A stretch of 64,000 nucleotides of DNA from Cryptomeria japonica (GCF_030272615.1 NC_081409.1:874188594-874252593), one strand, 5' to 3'; numbered from the stretch's first letter, positions 21,319-34,082 are shown. The notes: a model not told the origin generated them from the sequence alone. A program made the numbers and translations.

Positions 21319-21368
21319 CTTTAGATCTTTGCCTCAAGTACCTTTAAACTTTTCTTTCAGATTCCAAA

Positions 21369-21380
21369 GCTTTGATACCA
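21369..21380 (-). other. Primer binding site of copia B
   Basis: Reads TGGTATCAAAGC on minus, two bases from the LTR end. It differs by one base from the TGGTATCAGAGC complement of plant initiator tRNA-Met used by many copia elements. Confidence 0.85.
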
Positions 21381-21382
21381 AT

Positions 21383-22340
21383 TTATAGTTTTGATACTTA
21401 ATGTTAAGTACATATGCCAAGCTAATAAGATGAGAGGGGGGGGGGGTGAATCATACAAACTTAATCTTCCATAAAAACAATAGATTCAACCTCGGTAACA
21501 TATAATTCAGTAATATAACCAAAACTGCTAAACATGCAAACTCAAAAGCATATAAATATCATAACACTCATAACACCAGATTTAACATGGAAACCCAAAT
21601 AGCGAAAAACCACTATGGGATTTCAGACCCACTAAGAAATATACTCTTCTAGAGTATGCTCGGTTAAAAGCAAATCCTATTAAAGATTACAAACACATTG
21701 ATAGATGTGACCCGGTTAAGGGACTTACCGCAGATCTGTTAGGATCTTCCTCTTGTTAGAAGTGACCTTGTTAAAGGATTTCAAACACTCAATCAGAATG
21801 TCACCTTGCTAGAGGGTTTTACAAATAAGACTGTTAAGTCCACTCGGTTAAGAGATTTTTTGTCACTTTACAAAATAACAGTAATAAAAATCTATCTGCA
21901 ACTTCATATCTAAAATGCTAAAGAAGATTCTTATTTGCTCAATACAATAGGACTTATCTTGTCCATCTGTTGGGCTCTATACTCTGTTATTCAAAACTTG
22001 TCTTCAAGCTTCTATGCTCGGTAATCACTATGTAGCATCCCTATGCATACATTTGCCCGCATGCATTGTTTATCAACAGTTCCTTATTTATAAACAATTT
22101 TCTGACCACTTAATCTCCTTGATCACATTTCTCATGATCAATCATAGCCATCAGATCTTCAAACTTTGACCAGGTTCAATGTATCCTTCGATCTGAAAAA
22201 CATTTTACCCCACCTTGGAACTTGCATACATTTCCTGGAACTTGTGCTAGAGTATTGCGGTTCAATCTGAGTTGTAGATCTTCCTACCGATTTTCCTTTT
22301 CCATAGATTCTTAACAAACTTCATGCATGGCATACCAATC
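21383..22340 (-). repeat. 5' LTR of copia B, left part
   Basis: Collinear with 15377-16330 up to CATACCAATC, where gypsy element G interrupts it. The outermost TG (on +) has become TT. It continues at 42958-43520. Confidence 0.9.
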
Positions 22341-23269
22341 TTTTGTCTTCAAAATCTGATTCACTTCAACATCCTTATAATAAAATGACTAAACTCTATG
22401 CAGAAGAGATATTAAAGGGAAGGAAACTCTTAGGACAACATATGACAAGGTTTGATTTAACCTTCTACACTTTGGACCTACTTAGAGTCTAGGTGGGTAT
22501 ACCTTTGTGAAATAAATTCACACTTTCAAAAGATAAATCCACAACAAACCAGTCGATCTAATCACCTTGAAACTAACTAAAACAAAGGAATGAAAATTAT
22601 AGTCATATTTAGTATTTTGACCTACAAAACATGTAATAGACAACCTCGATCTATACCAATGCCTTATCCAAGGTCACAGAGTCATCTAAATTCAAACAAT
22701 ACTCCCCAAACAAAATATCTTTACACATCCCATTGGCTCGACTTTTGTTGATCCCTATATATGCTTGACACACAGAAGAATTTATGCATACCAAATTAAA
22801 CTATGCTCATCAAGATTCAAAGTATCCTATAGAGAATTTACTGGTAGAACTAATTCTCGCATATTTAATTCCCCTCTTGAAGAGAAAAGCTAAGAAAAAT
22901 ATCTACTGAAAGTTGCCTTACAACCCTATTCAAACAAAATAACCCTGGATTATTCAGAATGAAATAGTAAACAATTGCAAACACATTTGAAGATGAAACA
23001 AAGTTTTTACTCAAAACCGATGGTCTGTATATTGATATTATCTTCAAGAAAGTATTACAAAAACTTTTGAATATTCTCCATTAAACTTAGAAAAACTCAG
23101 ATAAATTTCTACAGCGTTTTCTTACAATTATTTGTGATCCTTTTTCTATTAGTCCTCGTATCCATTTATAACAGTATGGATGCACATAGCTTCGGACTTT
23201 CCTAGGAGAATTTGTTACAATCATTTCTTTTCTAGAAGAAGTTACAAAGCCTTTTACAAAAAAACAGTT

Positions 23270-26200
23270 ACAAGTCCTTTTCGACCTCTACAACTTCTTC
23301 TACTTGCTGTCTGGTTGCAACCTCTTCTAACTATTCAGGTGTGCCCTCTAACTTCTCTACATCTTGGATGGCATATTTTCTTGTCCATTCATTGTACACA
23401 TCATCAGTTGGCCACGCAAAATTAATCACTTTTGCCTTAGCCTTGGTCAACCTTTTCCAGGAATTTCTCATCTTGTTGACTTCCAAATTGAGAAAACCAT
23501 AATGAGATTTGATTTTCTCTATCTCCTGAATTGTCACAACAAAGAAGGAAGCATCATCTAAATCAACAATTCCTTTTATTCCGGTTGACAGTTTGGCCTA
23601 TAATTCATTAAGCCACACTTGCTTGTCCTTTAGTTGATCTGGGTTGACAAAAACTCCTAGGAGCAATTCAAAAACCTGATCAACATACTCCTTTTTGTAC
23701 AAGTTGGTTTTCCTGTCAGCATTGTTCACCCCTTCTGCTAATTTTACTAAGTCCTTGGTGGTGTCACAAGTGGATTTGATGATAGGATTGGCCCCTGCTT
23801 CATCGTAAGATACACAAATAAGCTCCAAGTCCTTCTCTCTAGGCTTCCACTTGTCAAAAATAGGTGTCAAAATGGCCTTATCTCCATTATGCTCATTCCA
23901 CATATCCAAAATCTTGCTTATGTTATTATATAATAGTGAGGCACTCATTGTATCTGCAAAAATTGAAATAGTAGCCCTTACTCTTTCCTCATACTTCTTT
24001 GCATACAAGGCCTAAGCCTGTTTTAAAATCTCTAACTCTTGAGGAGTAATCTCAATCATTTGGGAGCTAGAAGGTGCTGGAGATGGTGGGAACACAATGA
24101 TGGGGCTGCTAGGTGGAGATCTTGCAGGAGAAGAGGAGATCATTAGTGTTGAAGACTCACCTTGATGGTACTGTCTTGTCAACTAGCTTTGCAACTTAGC
24201 AATGATGCTATCTTTACCTCTTACCTCTTCCTTAGCACTATTATAAGCCTTTAAAATTGTCTCCAACTTGACTTGGAGGTCTAGTTTTTCCTTAGCCTCC
24301 CTTTCTTCTACTGCAACACTAAATTTTGTAGTCTCTAACACAGTGCTAGTAGCTTCTACCACCCATGTGTTCTACACTCTGTTCACTATCATTCTACAAA
24401 GGTAGCTTGACCCTGGGGTATCTTTACTTCTCTTATTCTCATCTCTCTTGAGAGACCACATGAAGAGTGCATCATTATCTTTACTAAAAGTGATTCCCTC
24501 CATGGGCTTTGTTTCTTTTCTCACTGCCTCCAGTACCAGGGCATCTGCTATGTCCCACTCAGGGAGAATGAGCACTCCAGCTTGTGCCACCATATCTCTT
24601 CCTTGCTCAGGAGTGATGGTCTTAAACTCATCCATCATTTCTTGCTTTATTTCCACCTCCACCAGAGCTGGGTCTTTGTGAGGCTGCTCACCTTTTCTCT
24701 TCTCACATCTGGCATTGTATTTGTCTATATTCTACTTCCATACAAATTGCATAAATACTCCTGATGTAACAAAATTGTTGTCAGCCAAGAAGTCATCACT
24801 AGCTTGTTTGATCTTAGGATCCCACTCCTAACCCTTAAATTCATTGGTAGTGATGTTCATTTCAGTAGCAAGGGGCTCTTTTGGCATTCCCTCTTCTACT
24901 TCATCTTAAGTGTAGGCTATTTCTCCTAGACTGCCTAACTGTATCAGTTGTTCAACTGCTACTTGTTCATCTCCTATGTGAATAGGGGATTGGGATGGAC
25001 AGTACAAGGGTGTATCAGATTGTACTTCTTTTCCTACTCTCTGCTTCTTTGGGCTCTCTTGGATGTCAATGACATCTTGTATCTTCCTCTTTCCTTTGGA
25101 GGTAGAGGGCTCCCCTGTGGTAGGCATCAACACACTATAATTAGATTTCTTGTGTAATGTATAGTCACCAGGAGGGATTGCTCTGGTGGAGGCAGACCTA
25201 CTTAGAACCATTCTTGCCTTTTCAGGGTTACTTTTAATCAAAGCCTCCCTCTTTTCTTTCAAAGTCTGCATTACATCCTCAAAGCAAACAATTAGGAACT
25301 TTATTTTCTCCTCAAAAGGGAAAAAGCTAGACAATGGGTTATAGCTGGCATCAAACTGATGTACAAAATCTAAGGCTTTCTTATAAGACACCCATTTTTC
25401 CTTCCTCATCTCCTGCTCATCTAGATCAAACTCATTTCTAATGAGGTCTTCAAGAAACTGGAATTGATGGGGTCTACCTCTGCACACTGCTTTCTTTCTA
25501 AACATGCCATTGAAGAAGTCTTCTGGATTGGCACACCTGGATATTGCAGTTGACAATGATAATGTTTGAGAAAGTCTTCAAAACAGTTCCAACCTCCCTT
25601 GGTTATTATAAATTAATGGGCTATGGTAACCATAGGGAAAATAGTCCCTTTACCCCTACCTGTCAGCTCTGCCTCTTGTACACTACCAATCTATCTGAGG
25701 ACTTCTACAATTCCCACTTTGAGAGGGACCTGATAGAGCAACAAGAATGGAGTGCCTCTGAAACCAAAAACTCTAAAAACTATTGAGACTGGGTATAACT
25801 AAATATCACCTCAATTATGAACAATCTTTATACTTTCTACAAATTCTTTTTGTCTAACAAATTCCAAAAGAACCTTGGGGATTCTTGGGTTTTCTGAGCA
25901 GAGGAGAGTCCTAATCTTTGATACAAAATATTTATCAAGTTTTAAGAAACTGGCATCATCTCTATCCCATGACAGCACAGTACTCCACAGTTGTACTGAC
26001 ATCTTTTCTCCCTCTTTCTCTTTTATGAGGTCCAGTCCACTTCCAAAGTAATCACCACCTTTGAACAAAAATAGATGCATAAGGAGTGAATACCATCTAA
26101 AAGACCTATCCACCTTCCCATTTTTTATTCCTACCAACCCTCTATGGATAGCATCAGTAATGAAAGAAGCATAATCAAATGTTATTGCAAGAGAAGGATT

Positions 26201-26907
26201 CAAAATCTGAGCAATCATTAGGAAGTAGTGATTGGGCATATTTGCCTTGGCATCTTCTCCCAAAATCTGGCAAAGTGACCAATACATTCCCTTAGCCCTA
26301 AGGGTGAACAGATTCAATGAGAAGGGCTCTTCAGTGTTGGGTCCTACAACTGTCAACCCACCTATCTTTACAAAAAATTCCTTAAGAGGCCCATTTCTAA
26401 GGTGGTTCCTCTGTGCACTTTATACTTGAGCTAATGATTTGAAGTTAATGGGTTCCAGAAAATTGGTAAACTCATTAAGCCCAAAAGCACTTTTGGATTC
26501 CTCATTATTGATTTCAATAAGGGCTTTCCCATTTATGTCCCTAATGCTGCTTGTGACTGGATCATAATTATGTGCAATTTGAGTCAATAATCCATATCCA
26601 TGAATACTCCTGGAACTACCAACTTCCCTACATCTAACTCCCAGATGCTATTCTGCAGGGCTGGAGAATTTTTCATTCCGAATCCAACTTTGAATAACCC
26701 CAACCTAGACAACCCAACCCGTGGATCTCTCAACCAGTTACCCTTATCATACAACCCTTCTCCTATTTTCAAACGAGGAGCTCTTGGCACTGATTCTTTT
26801 ACTTTTGATGCCTAATTAGTTGACAATGTCAACTGCTCAGGAAAATCATCACAAATGGCCCTCTCCTGATAATTAAATTTCCCAGAAAATTCTCTCTTAG
26901 GTGCCAT
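23270..26907 (-). pseudogene. LTR-encoded accessory protein of unknown function, copy 1
   Basis: A reading frame of about 1,200 codons lying entirely inside the LTR, in the sense of the element. ATG at 26907. Parts: (1) 26907-26590, with NWLRDPRVGLSRLGLFKVGFG; (2) 26590-25811 in the next frame, helical, with HNYDPVTSS and SFRWYSLLMHLFLF; (3) 25556-24906 and on to 23270 in a third frame, with a basic patch SKGKRKIQ...PKKQRVGK that resembles a nuclear signal, a coiled-coil stretch and a Pro/Ser-rich linker, ending VEVEKDL. The two frame changes occur in both LTRs. Point stops specific to this copy lie near 26,815, 26,410 and 24,905. I do not recognise the family. The helical middle part vaguely recalls plant 'transposase_32'-type proteins, which is a guess. 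Confidence 0.6.
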
Positions 26908-27229
26908 TTTGAAATATGCAAGCAATTAAACTATTACCCCAACTAATTTTTGTGACAAATCAAGACCTTAATTAAAACACCACAAAGAAATTGCCACACA
27001 AGAGTACAAGAAAACTTGCTTTTAGCTCGAAGGAATCTGCTCTACAACTAAATTGACTTGCTCTGTATTTGAAGAAAATAGTTCTGTATCTGCTCCTCTA
27101 CAACAATTCTTTTGAATGATACCTTTAGTCAATCGACAGGAAATCATATATGGTACCCAGGGTCTTAACTGCGACATTGATACCGCATGCTTCGGCCATC
27201 CCTTCAGAATTGAATTCCTGAGATAATTC

Positions 27230-28740
27230 AAATTTTTCACTCCAATGGGTCACAACATTCCTGCACATTCTTTCCTTTCGCTCTTTAGCTATTTCGTGAA
27301 GCATAACCTTCAGGCAATTTTGTTAAATGAAATCACGCCAACCATCTGATCAAAAGAAACTTGATCGACCTTTACACTGACTTAACAGTCTTGCCTTCGT
27401 GCTGGGCCCCACCTCCTTTTCACCATTTTGCAGGCTTTATCCTTCAAGCACTTCTCCTTCATGAAGCTGCACTAGGCGTTGGATGGAACTCTAACTGCTC
27501 GACATTTAACTCTTACCGAAACCGTCGACATCTTCATTAATTGCGCCTTTACCTTGACTGCTAGCAGTCTTTCGTTATTTCATGAAGCTTAAACAACTTT
27601 CAACTTCGGGCCACGAAACAACGCGAAACGTTGGATCAGATCGTAGATGACCATCCTTTAAGGGATACCTTTATGCTTGCTTTACTTACGCCACTTTCTC
27701 ATTGGTTATTGACTACCATGTGGTACTCAACCATTAGCTTTAGAAAACCGTTTAATCCTAGTTCAACGTTAGCCACGTGTCTCTCCCTTTTACTGCCGGT
27801 TACACCTTGGCGGGCCCTCAACTTCTTCTAAAACCACGTGTCCATGGACATGTCACCATCTAGCATGACACCTGGATACCTTCTCTTCCTTTCTCTATTT
27901 CGTGAAGCATATCCTTCGGTTGGTTCATAACCATGAAACAATGCAAGCCCTTGGATCAAAATGGAGTTGATCCTCTTTTAACCTCATGCTTTATCTATCT
28001 TTGGGGGCGAAAAACCTTTTCGCCATTTTGCAGGCCATAAAACATGAGCATTTTACCTTTGTGAATTCATGCGGGCCGTTATATTATTTTTTACTTGCTC
28101 GATACTTAACAATCTTAACTAAATCCAGCAGACGTGGGCCCTCTGACTCAACTTTAAACACCTGGCATCTAGTCACTTTTAAACTGACATGTCAGTCTTT
28201 CATTTGCTAGGAGAACACACTGAGTTCCACCTCATCCTTGCCACCTGTATCTGCCAGGTCACTTCTTATCCCGCAGCATAACTCACCTCTGGGACCCACC
28301 TTTTAACCCTTAGACCCGCCTTGCTGACTATTGTGGCCTCTACCATGTGCCATCATCTTATTCGCCCTCTCGACTAGTTGGAATGCCTGCTTGGAGCACC
28401 ACATCATTTCGCTACTTCGTGAAAGCTAACAGTTGAGCATCTTCATCCTGCAAAACAACACGAACCGTCGGATAAGATTGTACTTGATCACCCTTTAGTC
28501 ATTTAGAAAGTCTTGGCTGCAGGGTCCCACCAGATGCTTTTGCCATTTCGCGAAAGGTATTTCACTTGTAAGTTCAGGCTGGGAAATAATGCCAACCATT
28601 GGATCTTGGATGAGATGAAGCCTCTTTAAACCAGACCAAAAGCATCATTTAGAACACTTCTCCCTTTTGCCATTTCGCTAGTCTTAAACCACGTGCAACT
28701 TTGCCTAATGAAATAGCAAAAACCATAGATCTACATGAGA
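27230..28740. promoter_or_regulatory. Repeat-rich U3 of G LTR with G-boxes
   Basis: Six degenerate copies of a module ending in a GCCAACCRTTGGATC-like core at about 27338, 27621, 27941, 28461, 28591 and 28714. Most are preceded by TTTCGCnATTTCGYGAA-like sequence. CACGTG (G-box) occurs at 27774, 27835 and 28690. The other LTR has it at 41656, 42226 and 42572, so four ancestral sites are likely. The block lies between the LTR start (minus) and the accessory frame, where a promoter or enhancer is expected. Activity is inferred only. Confidence 0.5.
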
Positions 28741-29086
28741 ACTACGCACAACTTACTGGGCCCGACAACATTAGGAAGAAAAGACATAATGCATAAATTT
28801 TTCAATTAATTAGACAACCGCCTAGGCAAATGACAAGGGGGGGACACCTCCCATGACCCCAAGACCCATTACTTAAGTGGATAAAGTAACGAAGGAATAG
28901 AAACCAGAGGGTTTTTTTTTTTGAGAAAACATTGAACGATTTAAAATTAAAACCCTAAACCCCTAGGACCTAACACAGAGCTGAAGCAATTGATAGCGTG
29001 TCTAATTCAATATTTCAAAAACTTAGCCGATTATGGGAAAGGAAAACCCATTTTTTAAATAGTGATAATAGTGGCTCTACCTGGGG

Positions 29087-30362
29087 ATGGTTGATCGCAA
29101 GGTCAACACAAGAAAACTCAGAAACTCTGGAGAAACAAACCCAAACACAACAATAGGAGAGAAACAATATATACAAACAAAGGATCTACTGTGCATGGAC
29201 ATCAAGAGAAATAATGTTTTAGGAATTGTCCATGCACTGGAAATTCCTGTATTTCATCATTCGTATTCCTCACAAAATATGAATCCTTACCATTTAAGTC
29301 ACAAACCACAAAAGGGCCAATCCATAATGATTCAAATTTTTTATGCTTTCCCTTGTCCTATCCTTTTGCATTCCATTGAAGAACAATGTCATCAATTTGA
29401 AACTTCCTTAATGATGTCCTTTTATCAAAAAGGTATTTGGACTGTAGTTGGATCTTTTGATTTCTTTTATGAGCTAAAGCTCTGAGCTCTTCCACCTCCA
29501 CAATTTGGATCATTCTATTTTCCATAGGTTCAGATAGCTCCATGTCCTCATCTTGCAAGAACTTGTAAACTGGAAGAAGATTATTCACTAGCAATCTGAC
29601 TTGAGTACCATAAACCAGTTCAAAAGGTGACATTCCAATGGCCTTCTTGACTATTATTCTATTCGCCCACAGAGCTAACTTCAATTTTTGATCCCAAAAT
29701 CTTTTATTTTCTTCCAGGATTTTCTCGATGATGTTCAAAAGGCTTTTATTACTGGATTCTACTTGTCCATTCCCCTGAGGGTGATATGATGAAGAGTAAG
29801 ACATAAGTATTCCATGACTGGTACAAAATCCTACAAACTCTTCCAACCTGAAACTCATGGCATTGTTCATTACCAATTTAGCAGGTATTCCAAACCTAGT
29901 TATTACATTTTCCATCAGGAAATCAATGACAACCTTACTTGTAGCTCTTCTTGTAGGAATAGCTTCTATCAATGACAACCTCTCAACAATCTCTCCAATA
30001 AAATCAATGCCCCACTGGACAAAAGGGGCTTCCACTGTGACTAGATTTAGGTTTAAGGCTCCTTGATACTTCAGCTTGGATGAAAACTTCTGACATGGGT
30101 CACATTTTCGGACATATGCATGAGCATCTTTGAATAAGGTGGGCCAAAAGTATCCAGCCTGGATTATCTTACCAACAGTTGTCTTAGCAAAATAATGAAC
30201 CCCACATACTCCATCATGCATTTCAGTCAATACTCGTTTAGCCTGGAATTCATCCAAACACATTAGTAATTCTCCATCTCTTTTTCTCCAGAAAAGATCA
30301 CCTTGAATGAAAACATATTTTTGTGACTTGAGCTTCAAAGTTCTTTTCTGATTATGTGTCAT
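29087..30362 (-). pseudogene. Integrase of gypsy G
   Basis: The frame 30362-29358 has the zinc-binding region (GVHYFAKTTVGK...CDPCQ), the core with WGIDFIGEI (first Asp), VMNNAMSF where the second catalytic Asp is Asn, and NGQVESSNKSLL (Glu). A stop at 29358 precedes the C-terminal region (LWIGPF-type motif, about 29350-29300). The D-to-N change would inactivate strand transfer. Downstream toward the LTR I see no further gene and no clear polypurine tract. Confidence 0.85.
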
Positions 30363-30392
30363 TCCTTCTGAGAATGCAGCCTCTCTTAGGAA

Positions 30393-31955
30393 TCAGACTA
30401 TCTCTGAGTACCAAGGTTGCCTTTCAATGCTAGTGACTGAAGTATCTCTAACTTCAACATTATGTATTTCAACATTCATAAGATTAGACTCAGTCATGAG
30501 CTTAGCTAAACCTAAACCTCTCACCAATTTGGTGATCTTTATCTCCAAGTCAAATTCTTGAATTCTATTAATCCATCTGCATCTTTTCCCTATAACCTCA
30601 GACTGGGACAAAATATCCTTAACTGCAGAATGTGGGACATAGGCAATGATATTTGCATTTACCAAATATGGCCTAAAAGCCTTGACAACTTTAACCAAAG
30701 CATAAGCTTGTTTCTCCACGGTCTCATATTTCAATTCTACTGCTTGCAAAGACTTGTTGTAGAAAGCTATGGGATGTTCATATCCCTCATTTTCCTTTTG
30801 TAACAATACTACAACTACTGTATGATATGAAGCAAAAGAAAATAGAGAAAAGGGCTTTCTGTAATTAGGAGATTTTAACAGTGGTGCTTCCTGAATGGCC
30901 TTTTTAATTTCAGCAAAATCCTTTGAGGCTTCTTGATCCCAACAAAATTTGGTATCCTTCTTGAGCAACTTGACAATAGGCTTCACTATCTCTGCAAAGT
31001 TTGCAATGAATCTCCTAACAAAATTTACTTTGCCCAGAAAGGATTGAATACCTTTTACATTTTTTGGTTCAGACACCTTGTTTATTGCTTCAATTCTTTT
31101 AGGGTCTAACCTTACCCCTTCCTTGGAAACAATGTGTCCCAATAGTTTTCCTTCAGTGACTCCAAAATGACATTTCTTGGGATTTAATGACACACCAAAT
31201 TTCAAAGCTTTATTGAACACCTTTTCCAAATGTCCATAATAATCATCAGCCTTTTTAGAAAAATAGGTTAGATTATCTTGATAAACCACCATGATGATAT
31301 TGATGAATTCTTTGAAGGCTACATCCATGGCTCTCTGAAATTTAGCTCTAGTATTTTTCAATCCGAATGGCATTCTCACATAGACATATGTTCCCCATGG
31401 AGTAGTGAAGGTAGTTTTAAACTGTTCAGATTCCTTCACTAACACTTGATTGTATCCTGAAAAACCATCCATCATGGATAAAAGATCACAACCTGTCACT
31501 CTTTGCAGCATGGCTTCCATATTTGGGGAAGAGTAGTTATCTTTCAAAGAAGCCACATTCAAATTTCTAAAATCTACACACAATCTAATGTCCCCATTTT
31601 TCTTTCTTACTGGGACTAGATTGGAGACCCATGAAGAATATCTTATAGGTTTGATAATCCCCCCCTCTCTTAATTTAGTCAACTCTTTCTGCATCTTAGT
31701 TTCTAATAGGGGATTAATGGGTCTTTGTTTCTATCTGAAAGGCTTAGCATCTGGAAGTATAGGAACTTCATGCTGAAAAAGATCTTGTCTATATGCCTTT
31801 AGGTCTTCATAAGACCAAGCAAAAACATGTTTATATTTCCTCAATAAATTAATGAGGTTAGTCCTCACATGAGGGGGTAGTTTCTTCCCAATGTATACTA
31901 ACTTAGGGGATGATTCAGTCCCCAGATTTACCTCCTCTAATTCTTCCAACTTCAT
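30393..31955 (-). pseudogene. Reverse transcriptase and RNase H of gypsy G
   Basis: Segments 31955-31731 (N-terminal, with FAWSYEDL) and 31694-30393. RT motifs: GGIIKPIRYSSWVSNLVPV, R-L-C-V-D-F-R-N-L-N, LSMMDGFSGYNQV, MPFGLKNTRAKFQRAMD. The catalytic box reads VVYQDNLTYFSK, so the usual Y-x-D-D is Y-Q-D-N. The gypsy RNase H follows, with IAFYNKSLQAVELKYETVEK. A stop near 31,735 separates the two segments. It ends at 30393, before the integrase. Confidence 0.9.
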
Positions 31956-31961
31956 GGTAGA

Positions 31962-32633
31962 CTACTGATGTAAATGACTGTCATTGTAACTGAACATGCT
32001 TTCCAGCTCTACCAGCCCTTTAGGTATTTCATTGGTTTCCAACTGGACCAAATCATTTCCAAACATTGTTTCCCTATTATCAACCACCTCCACTAGTGCA
32101 TTGCAATCAATCTTCTGTCCATCATAATCATCAGCACATTGGATGAACCTAAAAATGTCTTCATCATCAGCAAAAACTTGCCAATTGTACACATTATCAG
32201 GAATAGCAGGCCTAGATTTTATTTCCACAGTGGAAAAACCAGTTAGTGTTGCATCATCATTTTTCAAGGCAACATTAGCTAGGAAATCTGCCATAATATT
32301 CTTTGATCACTCTATCCAATTAATAGAAAATGCACTAAAATGCTCAATAACATCCCAAACTGCATGTTTATATCTCTTTAATCTATCATTCTTGGATGCA
32401 TATTTGGATCTTACCTGAGATACAACCAATTCTGAATCCCATAACACTGTCAACACCTGGATTCCATGGTTCTTTGCAACCTCAAGCCCTAACAATAAGG
32501 CTTCATACTCTGCAATATTATTTGTGCACTGGAAAGCTAATAAGAAAGAATACTTAAAGGTTATACCTGATGGGGATACAAAAAGAACCCCTGCTCCAGA
32601 TCCTTCTTTGGAGCAAGCTCCATCAAAATACAT
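31962..32633 (-). pseudogene. Additional RNase H-like domain upstream of RT in G
   Basis: The frame 32633-32307 reads MYFDGACSKEGSGAG, NNIAEYEALLLGLEVA, WDSELVVSQV, and after a stop ADFLANVALK (32294 on). This is the D-E-D-D pattern of the archaeal-type RNase H carried by Tat/Ogre elements. It lies between protease and RT in one collinear polyprotein, not after the RT-RNase H. An acidic linker (32250-31962) joins it to RT. Asp in FDGA, Glu in EYEA, Asp in WDSE and Asp in ADFLAN are all visible. Confidence 0.8.
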
Positions 32634-32813
32634 CTGCCATAATCCATACTATTGTGCTTCTAATTCAACCACAATGGGGTCAGTATTCTTCAATTGGGGT
32701 AAAATTGGTTGAAGTCTAAAGTTATCAAGATCTACATCAATCATACAATTGAGCATATTAGGGTCTACATTTTCAATTACCCTAGGAGCATGTGGCTCTC
32801 TATACAATTTGAC

Positions 32814-33935
32814 CTAATTTCCATTGATTGGAATTGTGGCATAAGATAAGTCCAGTTGAACATTTCCTCCTACTGCTGCTGCCCATTGCCTGGACAATAA
32901 CATACCATAATGAGGCTTGGTATCAGTAACAATAACATCCATTTTATAAGTTGCCTCAGGGAATGCTGCTATTTTTACCTCAACATCTTTCATTGTACCT
33001 ATCATAGGTACTTCCCTGTTATCCATAGCATAGAATTTTCCATATACAGTGGTTACTGACAGTCCTAATTCTTTCATAACACCATAGGGCATTACATTAG
33101 TAGTAGCTCTCGAATCTATCATGCAGTTTTTTATCAACCGGTTGTTTACTAATAAAGTAACATAGAAAGGATCTACCTGTGAAGGCTCTTGAGTGATAGT
33201 GGTTCCAACATAAACCTCTGGGGTTTGGAACTCTTGATCCTTTCCAATTCTAGCTGAACCGGTGGGTAAGACTGTGTCACTATTAGATATACTAGAAAAT
33301 AAAGACAAAGCTGCATCCCTATGTTCTTTAATCTTCAGTAATTCTACTAATGGGATAGTGACCTTCATCTGAGTAAGATCTTGAGCCATGTCAAATATAG
33401 AACTATTGCTTATTTTAGTACTAGCTCTAACTCTTTCTGTCTTGAGTTGACTTGCCTTTTTCACTATGGCAGCTCCTTGTATATCACCAGTGTTTTTATC
33501 ATTTGTACTCTTGGGTACATCTTTAACTTGTTCCCTTTTTTCTTGACCAATCTTAGGAACAGTAGTAGCACTACTTGCTGCCCCTTTTTGAGTGACCTCT
33601 TTTATGAACATGGAACCAGGTTCACCCTGATTAGTGTCCCTCTTAGTGCTCCTCAAGTTATAGTTGTGTTTTGCTTTGGCAATGGCAGCTTTAGTGAGAT
33701 TTTTAACTTCTTCCTCACTAGGCCTTCTAAGATGAACTTCTTCATCCTCGATTGTTATCACATTCAATGTAGGATGCCAATCTAAGGTTAGTTGTCCTTG
33801 AACAAACCTTTCATTATCTAGCACATCACTGTATTCACTTTGTATAGACTCCTCATCACTTTCTATGATGGTTTCAAACATATTGATGTCAGGCTCAGCT
33901 TCTTGTCTCATAGATTCTTCAAGAGCTTGAGCCAC
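32814..33935 (-). pseudogene. Protease and upstream linker of gypsy G
   Basis: 373-codon frame. The N-terminal ~230 residues are an acidic, then Lys/Thr-rich linker. The protease motif NCMIDSRATTNVMPYGVMKELGL has Arg in place of the Gly of D-S-G, a G-to-A type change that should inactivate it. PHYGMLLSRQW follows where the second-loop motif belongs. A stop at 32812 separates it from the RNase H-like domain, with homology continuing across. Confidence 0.85.
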
Positions 33936-34082
33936 TGCACACTGATGAGGAGAATGTGGTCCATCACAAGCAATACATCAGGGAGTATTTTCTATATTAT
34001 GGACATTTTTCCCTTTCAAGGGATCTGGAGTGTCCTGATTTTGGGCAATTTTAGTCTTCTCATTTTGGGGTTTGCCATCTTT

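Larger units (their letters stand above)
22344..29070 (-). repeat. 3' LTR of gypsy G (6727 bp)
   Basis: Collinear with 36215-42952. On + it starts TGTCTTCAAAATCTG and ends AGTGATAATA, so its minus-sense 5' end is TA where the other copy has TG. It contains an accessory reading frame (26907-23270), a repeat-rich U3 (about 27,230-28,740) and T/AT-rich ends. Confidence 0.95.

Noticed and set aside
25544-25786. 80-codon + strand frame, also at 39425-39667
   Set aside because: Antisense to the LTR gene, inside the shared broken or intron-like stretch; no recognisable domain. Its conservation follows from the conversion tract.
33381-33785. 134-codon + strand frame
   Set aside because: Shadow of the G protease linker on minus.
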